From assembly GCA_019426215.1 (NCBI GenBank), contig CM033393.1, positions 14,728,046-14,792,045 of the forward strand: a stretch of 64,000 bases of DNA, given 5' to 3'. Each line of letters opens with the position of its first letter. Positions within the stretch are counted from its first letter, which is position 1. The stretch comes from Buddleja alternifolia. Taxonomy: Eukaryota; Streptophyta; Magnoliopsida; Lamiales; Scrophulariaceae. The notes below the pieces were generated by a model. It had not been told where the DNA came from and ran no database searches. It saw only the letters and a program-made list of their open reading frames with translations. Made by a program: the position numbers and the translations under genes. Of the stretch, positions 36,459 through 48,126 are shown piece after piece.

Positions 36459-37106
36459 TGTATCATAAAAACTTGGGGTATGCATTGTATCTTAAATTGA
36501 ATTGAGATTCTTGCAAGTCTCGGTTAATTCTGGATATTGCGAACAAGTTACTGGTCAACCGAAATTCAGCAGCAAATGTCAAAAGAATTAAGAGTAATGT
36601 GAAAATGTATTTAAGCTATTGAGCTAAGAGATGAAAATGATGGTGATATTGATGGATTCTATTAATATTATTATGGACAAAGTTCTACTGTCTAATGTTT
36701 ATTGAGGAAGTCAGTAGTGCCATCAATGAGTTTGTGAGTTGCGGCCACTTGAAATGATTATATGGTTTCTGAGAAAGATTTCAGTTTTTTTTCATACATA
36801 CATGCTCTGATAAATTTCATTACAGGTACATGTGATATGGAAAAGCATATCTTTGATCACTCAGACTAGATTTCCTCACATGATATTTAAGTTGTTTGAA
36901 ACAATAATATAATTTTTTAATTAAGTAGATTTAGTTATCCTTTTTGTTATCTTTATTGTCCATGAAAAGAATCATTTGAAAAATCCATTAATACTTGTCA
37001 ATCTCTCTGCGATGTTTATCCTCAAAATATCAATCCTAGATCCTGTCTTTTTTCCTTTTTCTCTCAACTCCACGAACAAATAAGTAGTTATATATTTCAA
37101 CTCTTC
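36459..37106. other. Intergenic sequence between ALY and the GDSL gene
   Basis: AT-rich, with no ORF or repeat ends identified. Confidence 0.5.
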
Positions 37107-37112
37107 ATACTT

Positions 37113-37296
37113 TTTTTCTTTTTTGGTTTCCCATTGGTGTCATAACTGTTTGGGCGAGACTAATGTTGCTCGAGTCGGAAACATCCATAGAAAGTGTGTG
37201 GCTAATTTCTCAAACAGAATTTTTTCCATACTCAGGGCTCGAACCCGAGATATTGGTTAAGGGAATTGATGCATGTACCACCTCAGCAAATTGTTC
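37113..37296 (-). mobile_element. tRNA-derived SINE, minus strand
   Basis: Read on the minus strand, an A-box-like stretch (tgctgaggtggta) and a B box (gggttcgagccc, plus-strand positions 37235-37246) sit about 40 bp apart, followed by a tRNA-unrelated body and an A-rich tail (plus-strand T run at 37111-37126). A short duplication, catact, flanks it (37107-37112 and 37297-37302). It is not a functional tRNA gene, because there is no cloverleaf 3' half. Confidence 0.75.
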
Positions 37297-37302
37297 CATA
37301 CT

Positions 37303-37950
37303 AATATTCATGTTTGTATTTCTTGAAATTTACCCTATGCTTTTAAGTAGGTTATACGTATATCACTTCATCCTACGAGTTTAGCTTTATAATAATAGTT
37401 CAACTTGTAAAGTATTCTCTGTACTTTTACACAAACTGCAATATTTATAACCAGTTAAATCTTATATTATACAATCACAAATTTCTCGCATTCGCTTGAC
37501 CTTCTGATTGATGATTGGGACATGACTTGCCCCATAGCTATATGATCTCAATTTTGTAAATGAAATGCTCCTCACGGTCAATCCAACCAAAGCAAATTAA
37601 GCACAATAAATTGTTCCATCATTATTTTTTAATGTCTATTAATGCATATTCTTGTCACGTTTTTTCCTAATAAATAACAAATATAAATGATCTCAATGAG
37701 AGACGAGAAAACGATAATTTGGATCACTAGTTCGCTATATACTTTACCTTCAATTCATTTCTGGCAAGAGAGAAACTTTTCGCTATATATTCTGATTCTT
37801 AGAAGTAAGTTGGCCAACCATTTCAACAGAAATGACTAACTACCATTCACAAAATCACAAGCATTTCTCAAATGGGAAGGACATTAACCTACTATATGAA
37901 ACTTGGTGAATTGGGCATGACTTGAATCATTTCAGCAGTATCTCTACTAC
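37303..37950. other. Upstream region of the GDSL gene
   Basis: AT-rich sequence with no other gene visible. It presumably holds the distal promoter of the GDSL gene. Confidence 0.4.
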
Positions 37951-37953
37951 TAT

Positions 37954-37960
37954 TATAAAT
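37954..37960 (+). promoter_or_regulatory. TATA box of the GDSL gene
   Basis: A tataaat motif lies 41-47 bp upstream of the ATG at 38001, which implies a very short 5' leader. This spacing supports the chosen start codon. Confidence 0.6.
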
Positions 37961-38000
37961 CTTTTGCACTCATAAAGTTCACCACCAAATAAAGTGAAAG

Positions 38001-40291
38001 ATGTCAAAAATGAAAAGAAACATTATCGTATCGATTATGGTTATAGCCATGGTGATTGGCCGTTCATCAGCATCATCTCTAGTTACATTCATCTTTGGTG
38101 ACTCATTGACAGAAGTAGGGAACAACAATTACTTGCAACTCTCACTTGCAAAATCGAACTTCCCTCATTATGGAATCGACTTTGATGGGGGAAAAGCCAC
38201 CGGAAGATTCACAAACGGAAGGACTATCGGTGACATTATATGTAACGACATCATATATTACATATAATTATTTTTGACTACTAATGTCATCTTTAATGTG
38301 TATATATTTATAGGGATAATTACATGCACCCCTCATTCATTGTGTAATTATCGGCAACTCCCTGAAGTTTTGCAAATTACCAAAAGTCCCCCTATCAGGA
38401 GTGAAATTATAATGTGCTTTTGCTGACATGTAGTTAAAGTCTCAACTACATAAGCCTGATATATTCAAGAGTTTATGAACAATTCTTTTGCTTGTGTTTG
38501 AAATTTCAGCTGCCAAGCTCAGGATTCCATCACCGCCTCCATATCTTTCGTTATCTCCAACAGATGATGCGATCTTGAAAGGGGTGAACTACGCGTCGGG
38601 TGGAGCTGGAATTCTCAACGAGACAGGGCTTTACTTTGTAATGTTTCGCATGACTATAACAAATTAACAATTGTAATACTATTGCAGTATTGAATTAAAT
38701 AGTCCTGTTGATTTATGGTTTTGTGATGAATGTTACTTTGACAGATAGAAAGGCTATCGTTTGATGATCAGATAAAGAATTTTGAGAAGACAAAGGAATC
38801 AATTAAGGCTAAAATTGGAGATGAAGCAGCAAACAAGCTTTGTAATGAAGCTGTCTATTTTATTGGAATAGGTATGATTATATATAATTTATCCAAAACA
38901 CTTGATATATATCTGAGTAAATGTGCTTTATTCTAACATTAATTGAAATATATATTATGAGCCACCAAAACATTTTTCAGTAGTTTCCTTTCTTTGTTTT
39001 TACTGAATATCTGCAACTCTTTTTTCCAAAAAAACTTTTCAGGCAGCAATGATTATGTCAACAATTTTCTACAGCCATTTTTAGCAGATGGGCAACAGTA
39101 TGCACATGATGAGTTTGTGGAGCTCATGATCTCAACCTTAGGCGAACAACTCGCGGTAACATATATAATCTATTCATCCTCTCAATCACTCTTATCCAAC
39201 GATCAATCAATAAATTTATGGGAATCAAAAATTTCATTCACCTCCCTTCAAATATCTCCAAATTCTCGAGAATTATCCAAGAATCATTTGAAACTAACAC
39301 TTACTAAATATTACATTTGGATCAAAGGATTTGAGGTCAGAGGATTTTGAAAATTCATAGTAACAAATTCATTTAGTTTGTTTGGGCAATTTCAAGTAAT
39401 AAAAGATTTCAACATTCATTTTAAGTTATTTTCAATCATTACTGAAATACTTTAAATGCACCTAATATGAAGTAATTTCAAATCTTTAAATTGTAATTTC
39501 CTTCCCCTCCCCTCCTTAAGTTAAAATCCTCATCCAAACGCAAGATAAACGTTTATGTATAATGATGGATTTAGCCTTAAAATGGTTTTTGACTAAGCTT
39601 ATTGAAAATATCTTATAAGCCCTTACATCCAAACGCAAGATAAACGTTGATGTATAGTAACAGTGTCTTTCTTGTTCTGGAAGATGAGTGAAGATTTGAT
39701 TCTATGTATTACTAATCTGAATGTTTTTGTATTAGAGGCTTTATGAAGTTGGTGCAAGAAAGATGGTATTTCATGGGCTAGGACCACTTGGGTGCATTCC
39801 CTCCCAAAGAGCGAAATCAAGACGAGGACAATGCCTAACACAAGTCAATCTATGGGTTCAGCAATTTAACTCCAAAGTCCAGAAATTGATTGAAAATCTA
39901 AATGCCCACCTCCCATCCTCACACTTGACATTTGCAGACACTTATCAAGCTGTTCTAGATTTAATTGACAACCCCACAAAATATGGTAAGCCCAAATTAA
40001 ATCACACATTTGGATTTGGTACTCAATTGTTTCATCTTTGCTACTAATAGTCGAAGTTGAGCTAATGTGTCTTATCCAGGTTTTAAGGTCTCCAACACGT
40101 CGTGTTGCGTTGTGGACACGAAACTTGGAGGCCTTTGTTTGCCCAACTCAAAGTTATGTAGTAACCGTAGCGATTACGTGTTTTGGGATGCTTTTCACCC
40201 TTCAGATGCCGCAAATGCTGTGCTTGCGGAGCGTTTCTTTAGTACCGTATTCTCTCAATCTCCTTCACCTGCTCCGCTGCCTTCGCATTGA
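38001..40291 (+). CDS. GDSL esterase/lipase, secreted
   Basis: Six exons (38001-38241, 38510-38637, 38745-38871, 39043-39155, 39736-39985, 40080-40291) join in frame to give 356 residues, the usual length for plant GDSL hydrolases. A signal peptide covers about residues 1-24. The SGNH catalytic blocks are present: FGDSL with nucleophile Ser35, the Gly block near Gly111-112 (NYASGGAG), GSNDY at 166-170, and DAFH with Asp323 and His326. The C-terminus is short and Ser/Pro-rich. The family cleaves ester or acyl bonds in the apoplast, including cutin precursors, lipids and small esters; the substrate here cannot be told. The intron pattern and sequence resemble the Arabidopsis At1g74460/At5g37690 type. 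No inactivating change is seen. Confidence 0.93.
39531..39656. repeat. Direct repeat of about 31 bp in a GDSL intron
   Basis: The block catccaaacgcaagataaac and the following gttNatgtata occur at 39531-39561 and 39626-39656, 95 bp apart, within the fourth intron. This could be a footprint of a small transposon or a local duplication. Confidence 0.7.
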
Positions 40292-41548
40292 CAAATTTGA
40301 GTAAAGCTCGTTTACTACTGAAAATATAGCTATTAAGTCTCTTTTTTCTTTTGTATAATCAAGAGGGATGATTATCTCTGATTTGCAGACAGTTGCTTTT
40401 CTTGACAATGGGACATGTCTTTGAAGTTTAAGAATATGACACCGCGATTTATACAAAGTAAAGATAAAATTGCACGAAGATTTTCCCAGAAAAATAGCAG
40501 AATTGCTAGGTTGTCAAAGAGAAATAATTTAATTGAATCAATTATGAACATAGAAATACTTAAAAAAACAAGGAAAATCCAAAAAAATAAAAAATAACGA
40601 AAATGACAATGCTTAACACAAAAACGGTGACTTGAGATCCTAAACGACCTCATATGGCTAAAAAGGATTAGTTCATATCATGTCTTTTGCTCATAGTACC
40701 ATTTTGTATGTACCATGCAAATTTCGTACAATTCTACAACAGACAACAGTGGCATCAGATTATCATTATCATTATCAAAGGAGGCTTCTAAATTAGAGTT
40801 TCGGAAACATAAAGTATAGATTCGATTTTCTGCTTTTGTAAATTTTTACTTGAAACTGCTTTTTTGGATCTCAGATCTTGAGTTAAAGTCGACTGAGTCG
40901 TAACTCACAGGTTTAGTTACCAAAAAGGAGAGCGAAAAAAAGTCTCAAAGGTAGGCTAAGGCGATAACATCCAATACAATGGGATTGTCGATAATATATA
41001 TAATCTCGTAGAATAATAGATTTATTCTCTCTCCTTTCATTTTTCATCTTTTCAACATTTTATATGATATATTATATCAAAACATAAAATATTATTTATT
41101 TCCCTAATGAAAATTCCAAATCAAACATAAAATAAATGCTAGAATAAATAGCAATGAAATTCAAATAAATGCAAATATTTTATGCACATCGTGTGTGCCA
41201 TACACTTTATATATATATATATATTGGATTTTATATATGCAAAAATATATATGGTATTGATTTAGGTCGATTTTGAAAGTCGATCTAAGCCAGTCTAGGT
41301 CGGATTATTGACCGCATGACCTGGAGGTGATCGAGATTATAGACTGCACTCATATTGAACCGTGTTGTCTAGGTAAGGGCCAATTCTAAATGTCGTTCAA
41401 TATTTTAATAAGATTCCATGAAAGGGTCGTGTAGAGTTCAAGGCGAGTTGACCCAAATTTATACGATGGAACTTACTCCTAAGTCAATAGAATAAACACA
41501 TATGAATACGATGTTGGCTCTAGAGCTATAGATTTCAGATTCCAACCT
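40292..41548. other. Intergenic sequence downstream of the GDSL gene
   Basis: The first few hundred bases should include the GDSL 3' UTR. The rest is AT-rich, with a TA microsatellite at about 41211-41224 and a short imperfect inverted repeat near 41262-41286. No gene is seen. Confidence 0.45.
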
Positions 41549-42858
41549 TGACACACAAAAAGCACACGTGTTTTTGACCAAAAATATCGGTCATATCAAG
41601 TAGTAAAGTGGACAATTAAGTCCGAGTTATCGATCCCACAGAGACAAGTGAATTTAAGGCGAAGAATTTAAAAACAATAAAAATTAAATTAAAAGATCAC
41701 TGATTGATTGAATTAAAGAGCTAAAACTAGACTTAAGCAATTTGATGAATATTCTTACATGAGAAAGCAACTAAAGCACATGCTTCAACCGAATTGATTA
41801 TTTATACACAAAAAAGTCATTCTTCGATTTATTTGACTATTATTGTTATGGTGAAAATTCTTTTGATAATTATTACCCGATCTCTCGGAAATAATAACCA
41901 TATGATTAATTGACCGTTTGCAAAATATCTCTATCCGAAAAATCTAACCAACAAACATGCATTCAAGATCTAGAATTTCCCCGAAAAATTCGGCAAACCG
42001 CACTTGAGAATCTATACCATTTCTAGGCAACTCTTTTTATTCAAGTGATGTGATGATTTCTTTGCACCCTATCCTATATTCTCTCGAATGAATAAGTTAA
42101 ATAATTGACAAACATATGGTGATCAAGCATATGCAAGAATTAAAGAACGAAATCAAAACACAAAGCAATTGTAGAATTAAGAAAGGAGAATTAAAATTTC
42201 ATATATAAAAGCTCATAATTCGGCCTTCGTATGACCTTAGTTTAAAGAAATTAGTTCATACTCATGATAGGAAAAACAATAGAAAATAGATGATTATTCA
42301 TAGACAAATAAAAATCTAATACTAAAAATCTCCCTATTACGATAGATTTCACTTTGATTCTTCTTTTCTCCTTGCTTTTTCTTGTCTTTTTGCTCCCAGA
42401 ATTGTGTAAAAAAAGTAGTGTATTCACGTTCTGATCTGATTTGATATCTATATGGAAGCCTCCAAAGAGTCTTATGCGACTTAGGATAGGAATTTTCCAA
42501 AATTGATTCTGCCGAACGCAACATTCGAACGTCTCTGTGTTCCACATTCGAACGTGATGACATGGCAACTTTGTTTGACTTGACCATTGACGCTAGAACG
42601 TGAAAGGTTGGATGCCCAGATGTGAATGACATGGCAACTTCTGAATGTGGTGAAGGCTTGATGTTCGAACGTGAAGTGACTATATCCTTGTTTCTGCGAT
42701 TACATTTGTTTTATGCCCCTTTTCCTTGATTGTGATGATTTCACCCAAAACTCAATTAACAAACAAATGAAAGTCATATGTGGTAAAAATCACAGATAAA
42801 TAGTCTAAATCAAATAAATATCGGGCTATAAAACATATAAAATGTAAGCTTATCAACA
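41549..42858 (-). mobile_element. Athila/Tat-like gypsy 3' LTR
   Basis: On the minus strand the LTR begins TGTTGATAAGC right after an element-end sequence (gataagttttaggg) and ends with gtgtca. Near its end it matches the LTR at 60530-60621 (the stretch before the tRNA primer site). No primer-binding site follows its 3' end, so it is the 3' LTR. A repeated motif array lies at 42512-42669. Confidence 0.7.
42512..42669. repeat. Array of ttcgaa-centred palindromic motifs in the gypsy LTR
   Basis: Motif centres (ttcgaa or close variants, with flanks like cacgttcgaacat on the minus strand) lie at 42524, 42547, 42593, 42615, about 42640 and 42664. The intervals are 23, 46, 22, about 25 and about 24 bp. 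The last two centres are more degenerate. An extra partial copy is at 42512. Confidence 0.65.
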
Positions 42859-43466
42859 CCCTAAAACTTATCCTTGATTGTCCTCAAGCATTAAAAAGAA
42901 ACACACATAGGAAAAACTAAGCTCATAATCATCAATGTAAAGAGAAAACACAAACAAAAACAGAAAAAACTAACCAACTCACTTATCATGTGCAACAAAC
43001 CTTTAACCCTCAAAGTTACCCAAAGGACGAGTTTTGTCTCGTGAGGACTTGCAAAAGGTGTACCCACAAATTTCATGGATTTTAGCTACATTCAAATTAG
43101 TGCAACTCGAAATACTCAACTACAAAAATAATGGCATAAAATCATTAACAGTTAAGCTCAAAATTCTTAATGCATCTTCACATAATGCTCATGCTAACAC
43201 CTAGAGCCGAAGGAACTTCCAAAGGGTGTAGTGAATTCAATCTAAGGTATTATAGTCGGTGACAACCTTACCAATTTTGAAAATAAATCCAACATTTATC
43301 GACAATCGATCAGCTCATAATGCAACAAGAATCATAGAACACTTCCTAGCTGTTTATTATTTCAACATAGATATTTATATACACGATATTTTATTCTCTT
43401 ATTTTTTTTCCCAGTAAATCCTTTTCTATTGGTTTGAGCAAAACTCAAATTAGCATGATATGTACA
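42859..43466 (-). mobile_element. Gypsy 3' internal non-coding region, part 1
   Basis: This is the stretch just inside the 3' LTR of the minus-strand gypsy remnant. It has a typical end (gcttgaggacaatcaag on the minus strand) and no ORF. It is cut at 43466 by the copia insertion and continues at 49154. Confidence 0.6.
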
Positions 43467-45593
43467 TGTTAGAATAGTATCTTGCGAGCTAATCCTAGAT
43501 AGACTTTCTTTATCTATTCTTGTAATAAACAATTTTGTTTTACATTATATTAATAAAAGGCATTTCTTCGTCTTATGTTTATATTGTTATATAACTGTAT
43601 GATGAAGTCCCTAGAATTCACACATAGCTATGAGACTTGATATCTCATTGGATTTATATCATAAAACAAGTCTCTAAGACTGTGATTTCTAAATACCATC
43701 GAAGTCATAGAATTATCAAGATGGGACATTGATAATTCGGATAGACTTGCGCCTATGATGCACACTCTTAATTAGAGAATGTCTCGTTTTATAGACATTA
43801 GTGTAGTTGACACAAATGTACATACGCGGGTTCTTGTTGAGAACAAGTTCACTGATTACCTTGACTGAAACTTCCTAAATTGGAATTATTTCTATATATG
43901 TCGAATTAGGAGTTTCTTAATCACGATAGTGAAATATTAATTCTTTGATTTGAGTCATCACAGTAATCTTGTGTATTGACTCACTGCACTTTGACTCCTG
44001 TGCCAGTTCTTTTACAAGGACACATATGGACTGGTGATTGGGTGTAGTGACTCGTATATGGAGGTTGGTGTTGACAACAAAGGATCCATCACTTGTCTAG
44101 ATGAACAAGTGAATTTCCTATATAATTCTAAGTGATTTTACTGAGTTAGTCCTTGGCCAAGGCAAGTAAGTAATTAATTAAGAAATGAGTTTCTTGAATT
44201 AATTAATCACTAGTCAAACACATTTGAATTATTAAGATTGAATTTACAAGGATCTCGACCAATAAGATTCCTCGATCCTTAATTCAATTGGAAAATTAGT
44301 TGATGGAGGAATCTCACTTGCATGGAATGCGCGATTGGAAAGGTTCACTTTGAATCGCCTACATCTAGGTCTTCAAGATAAGTGGCTAGAAACTTTTCTT
44401 TGATTTATGGGTATCTTATATTTAATGGAGATTAAATAATAAGATGGTTAATTAAAAGTGTTTAATTAATCGAGACAATTTAATTGTCCAAATTAAATCA
44501 TAAAGGTTATGAACCCATTACTAGTATGTTGGTGAACCTAAAGGGTCACACACAATACTCGGACAAATCCATTTCTTAATTAAGGAAATTTAATTCAAAG
44601 TAGTTGAGTTAATATATTAATTAATTAGATTAATTAATTAAGACTTTTATTTATTCAACTGTTGGATAAATAAATTAATTAAGTTGATAAGATCAATTTA
44701 ATTAAGCTTAAGTCTAGAAAGCATTTAATTTAATTGGAAGTGACTTTTAATTAATCTAATATGGTGGATTAATTATTAAAAGACTATTTTATTAAGTCTT
44801 GGTCGAAAATTTGGTGAAGGAAAATAATTAAAGAGTTTAATTAATTTTCTTCTAGAAGGAAATAAGATTTCTTAGAGAGAAATAAAACTAATTAAAATAG
44901 AAGAGTCCTATTTGAGAATTAATTAGTCTTCTTTTCCTACATGAAAAAGGTTTAATGTAGAAGAGTTCTACATGGGAAAGAATTGCAAGAACTTAGTCTT
45001 ATATATATGACTAGTATGGAACGAAAATAGGATGATGACTTTTGAAGCCAAAATTTTTGTTCCTCTTGCATAGAAAATCGTTTCTCTCTATCCTTCATAT
45101 AGTATTCTTGAGTTCTTGATTATTTATCAAGATCTTGAATTCAAGAATTCTTTCAAAATACTTAGAGAAGTAATTTTTGCTTTAATCCCATACACTATTC
45201 CTTAGAGTTAGAATAAACGTTTATAGATCAATCTAGCTAAAGATTATAAACGAGTGGGTATCCGGGGTGTGGATCAACTTTAGAGGAGAAACACTTAGGT
45301 CTTTGAAGTGAATCAAGAATCTTCATCAAAGGGAAAAACGAAGGAGTTGATTCAAAGAACGAGAAGCAAGCTAGGGAGCTTACGTTAAGGAAGAAGAAAC
45401 TCTTCGATTTTTACGAAAAATCGAATAAGGTAAGATCTTCTTTATTTAAGTTCTAAATAACTAGTGTAAAGATGCGCAAGCCTATGATACGTGATAAGCC
45501 CGTAGGATTAATAAATTCGCATGTTTAAATTCTAGAAACTAAAATTTTAATTTTCTGCTGTGCTTAGTCGGGCTACATGTATATTTCCTAACA
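43467..45593 (+). repeat. Copia 5' LTR (2.1 kb)
   Basis: The LTR starts TGTTAGAATAG and ends ATTTCCTAACA. Its second half (from 44525) matches 48058-49153. Confidence 0.88.
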
Positions 45594-45594
45594 G

Positions 45595-45607
45595 TGGTAT
45601 CAGAGCC
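45595..45607 (+). other. Primer-binding site for initiator tRNA-Met
   Basis: TGGTATCAGAGCC begins one base after the LTR end. It is intact, unlike that of the Sirevirus. Confidence 0.88.
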
Positions 45608-46412
45608 TAAGGCTCGTGCATCGTTATGCATGATCCGTTTAATTTTAATAATTACATGTGATGAACGTTTAAAATTAATAAATTCATGAATTTTATTGAT
45701 TTGGGGATTTTTATAAAACTATTTTTTTTTAAAGGTTGTTTAAATCTGAAATTAATTTATGTGCTGGGATTACATGGAAATCTGATCGGATATTGGTGTT
45801 TTGAACGGCCGCAGTGCCAGACGGTGCACGCATTGTATGATACATAAGAATGGGATTTAGAATCCAATTCTAATGAACCACGTATTGTTAATAAGATAGA
45901 ATTCCTTGAATTAAGTCATGCAATTTGGATTTGCATGTATCATGTCCTCAAGCAGCCGAATGTGATTGGCGGTGGCATTGATAATTTATTTGGAGTTGTA
46001 GTCTAATTAGTGATCATGAGTGGTTGCATTAAATACATTTACATGTGTTTGTATATACGCACACCAAGGGGCTGTTTCGAACAGCCCCATGACATGCGAA
46101 TATGGGCTGCCTCCGGGCGATCCGACCCGATAGTCGGCAAGGGATCGCCGACCCATTTTCGCGTGTCGAATTTTTCTAAAAATTAAGTTTTATTGAGAAA
46201 TCCCGAATTAATTTAATTTATGAGGAATATTTGGTAAATTAAGAATTTACATATGCTTTCATGAGTTGATATGCATGATGAAATTTTGAGGCCATTAGGA
46301 TTGTACAAGCATGTTTATTTTCCGTTATTTATTCGCCTTGCCGGCATTCGATCCTTGATGGCTCTAGATAGAATCGATTTAGATATGACCCAAAATATCC
46401 ATGTTATATTTT

Positions 46413-46475
46413 ATGTATGAGATGCATGATTTAATGTATGAGATGCATGATTCTATGTATAAGATGCATGTTTGT
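46413..46475. repeat. Short tandem repeat in the copia leader
   Basis: The unit atgtatgagatgcatgatt is repeated about three times with small changes in the 1.6-kb leader between the primer site and gag. The rest of that leader (45608-47232) has no ORF. Confidence 0.75.
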
Positions 46476-47232
46476 ATTAGATACATGTTTTTAAGATTTT
46501 GCTTATCTTTTATATTTCCTTTCATGTGTTGTTGGGCATGTTTAGGATAGAGACTTAGATAAGATAATCGAAGCGATGAGACCTTTTCATAATATACTAA
46601 AATCCCTACTTATTAGATACGTTTATAAAATCTTAATGATTTTAATTTTAAGTTAATATGGGATAAAATTAAACGGGGTTTAATATTCCTTGCCTTCCAT
46701 CAAAAGTAATAGCATGTCGGTGCTACTTATGTAGATTAGTCGACCATTGCAAGTGGGACTTTCTATAATGAGAAAGCCGTGATTATTACTAAGCATAGAG
46801 ATGCACATGAGTAATTTATCCTCTAAGTTGACCATTGCAAGTGGAACTTTTTGGGTAGGTTATTTACATGTAGGTTTGATGGGTCTAACTTAACATAGGA
46901 GTAACATGGGGGCGCATAAAATTGAGGTCCATGTGAAACATGAGGTAAAATAATTGAGGGTTACATGGGGATGTAATTGATAAGTGTTGTCTATCTTTTT
47001 AATTATTATGTATGTGTCCATAAAATTGGGGTATGTAATAATTAAATCGGACTTCAAACTCACTAGGAAAAATTGTTTTTCTCGAATTCTTTAATGAGGG
47101 TTATTGAATTTGAATTAAATAGTGGGAGGTAATTTATGATTAAAAGACCTTAAAATCATATCTACACATAATGTATTAAACATCTTCTTAATCTCCGTTT
47201 CGCTTTAATTTGTAGATAACTAGATATCTAAG

Positions 47233-48126
47233 ATGGCTAAGAACCCGCTTTCCACAATTCTCGACACAAACGAACTCACTGGACCCAACTATTCTGATTG
47301 GCTTAGAAACCTTAAGAGAGTGCTCAACTCTGAGAATAGAGCCTATGTCTTGACTGATGCACCCCTCTCGACTCTACCCGAGGATGCTGAGGAGGAGGAA
47401 ATGGAAACCCATAAGAAATGGTTAAATGATGACCTCCAAGCAAGATGCACGATGCTTGCATCAATGTCGAATGAGTTGCAAAAGCAACACAAAAATATGG
47501 CAAGTGCTGCTGATATTTCCGAACACTTACAAGAGTTGTATGGTGAAAAGTTTAGGAGGGAAAGGTACTTAGTGTCTAAAGAGCTTTTCAGAGCTCGTAT
47601 GACTGAGGGGTCAAATGTCCAAGAACATGTGCTTAAGATGATTGGGCTCATTGAGAAGCTCGCAAGTTTTGACATTTTTCTAGACAATGAACTCTCGGTG
47701 GACTTAGTACTTCAATCCTTGCCTAGCTCATTCGACCAATTTGTGGTCAACTTTAACATGAACAGTCTGGAGGCGACCTTGCCTGACTTGTTAAGCATGT
47801 TAAGAACTGCAGAAGCCACCATCAAGAAGGACAAGCTAGTCCTACTTGTGAGTTCTGCCCATTCTAAGGCTAAGAAGCCAAAGAAAGGGAAAATGAAGAG
47901 TTCCCAAAAGAACAAGAAGCTAAAAGCTAAAGGTGGGGTCAAGAAGGTTAAAGCTGATAAGGATAAGGGTGACTGTTTCCACTGCGGTAAACCAGGGCAT
48001 TGGAAGAGGAACTGCAAGGAGTACCTTGCGACCCTAGGTGAGACCAAGGGTATGTTTTATGTTGGTGAACCTAAAGGGTCACACACAATACTCGGACAAA
48101 TCCATTTCTTAATTAAGGAAATTTAA
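47233..48126 (+). CDS. Copia gag, fused at its end to LTR sequence
   Basis: An uninterrupted 297-codon frame begins MAKNPLSTILDTNELTGPNY. It contains a UBN2/copia gag domain (about residues 10-210), a Lys-rich linker and a CCHC zinc knuckle at about residues 247-260 (CFHCGKPGHWKRNC). The product would be the capsid-like RNA-packaging protein. The last 21 or so residues (from VGEPKGSH) are not gag: they are a translation of LTR sequence identical to 44525 onward, created by the internal deletion. The lack of stops suggests a fairly recent insertion or constraint on gag. Confidence 0.85.
   Translation: MAKNPLSTILDTNELTGPNYSDWLRNLKRVLNSENRAYVLTDAPLSTLPEDAEEEEMETHKKWLNDDLQARCTMLASMSNELQKQHKNMASAADISEHLQELYGEKFRRERYLVSKELFRARMTEGSNVQEHVLKMIGLIEKLASFDIFLDNELSVDLVLQSLPSSFDQFVVNFNMNSLEATLPDLLSMLRTAEATIKKDKLVLLVSSAHSKAKKPKKGKMKSSQKNKKLKAKGGVKKVKADKDKGDCFHCGKPGHWKRNCKEYLATLGETKGMFYVGEPKGSHTILGQIHFLIKEI

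Noticed and set aside
37235..37289. Possible tRNA gene from A and B box matches
   Set aside because: No acceptor stem or anticodon arm can be formed, and an A-rich tail and flanking duplication follow, so it is a SINE.
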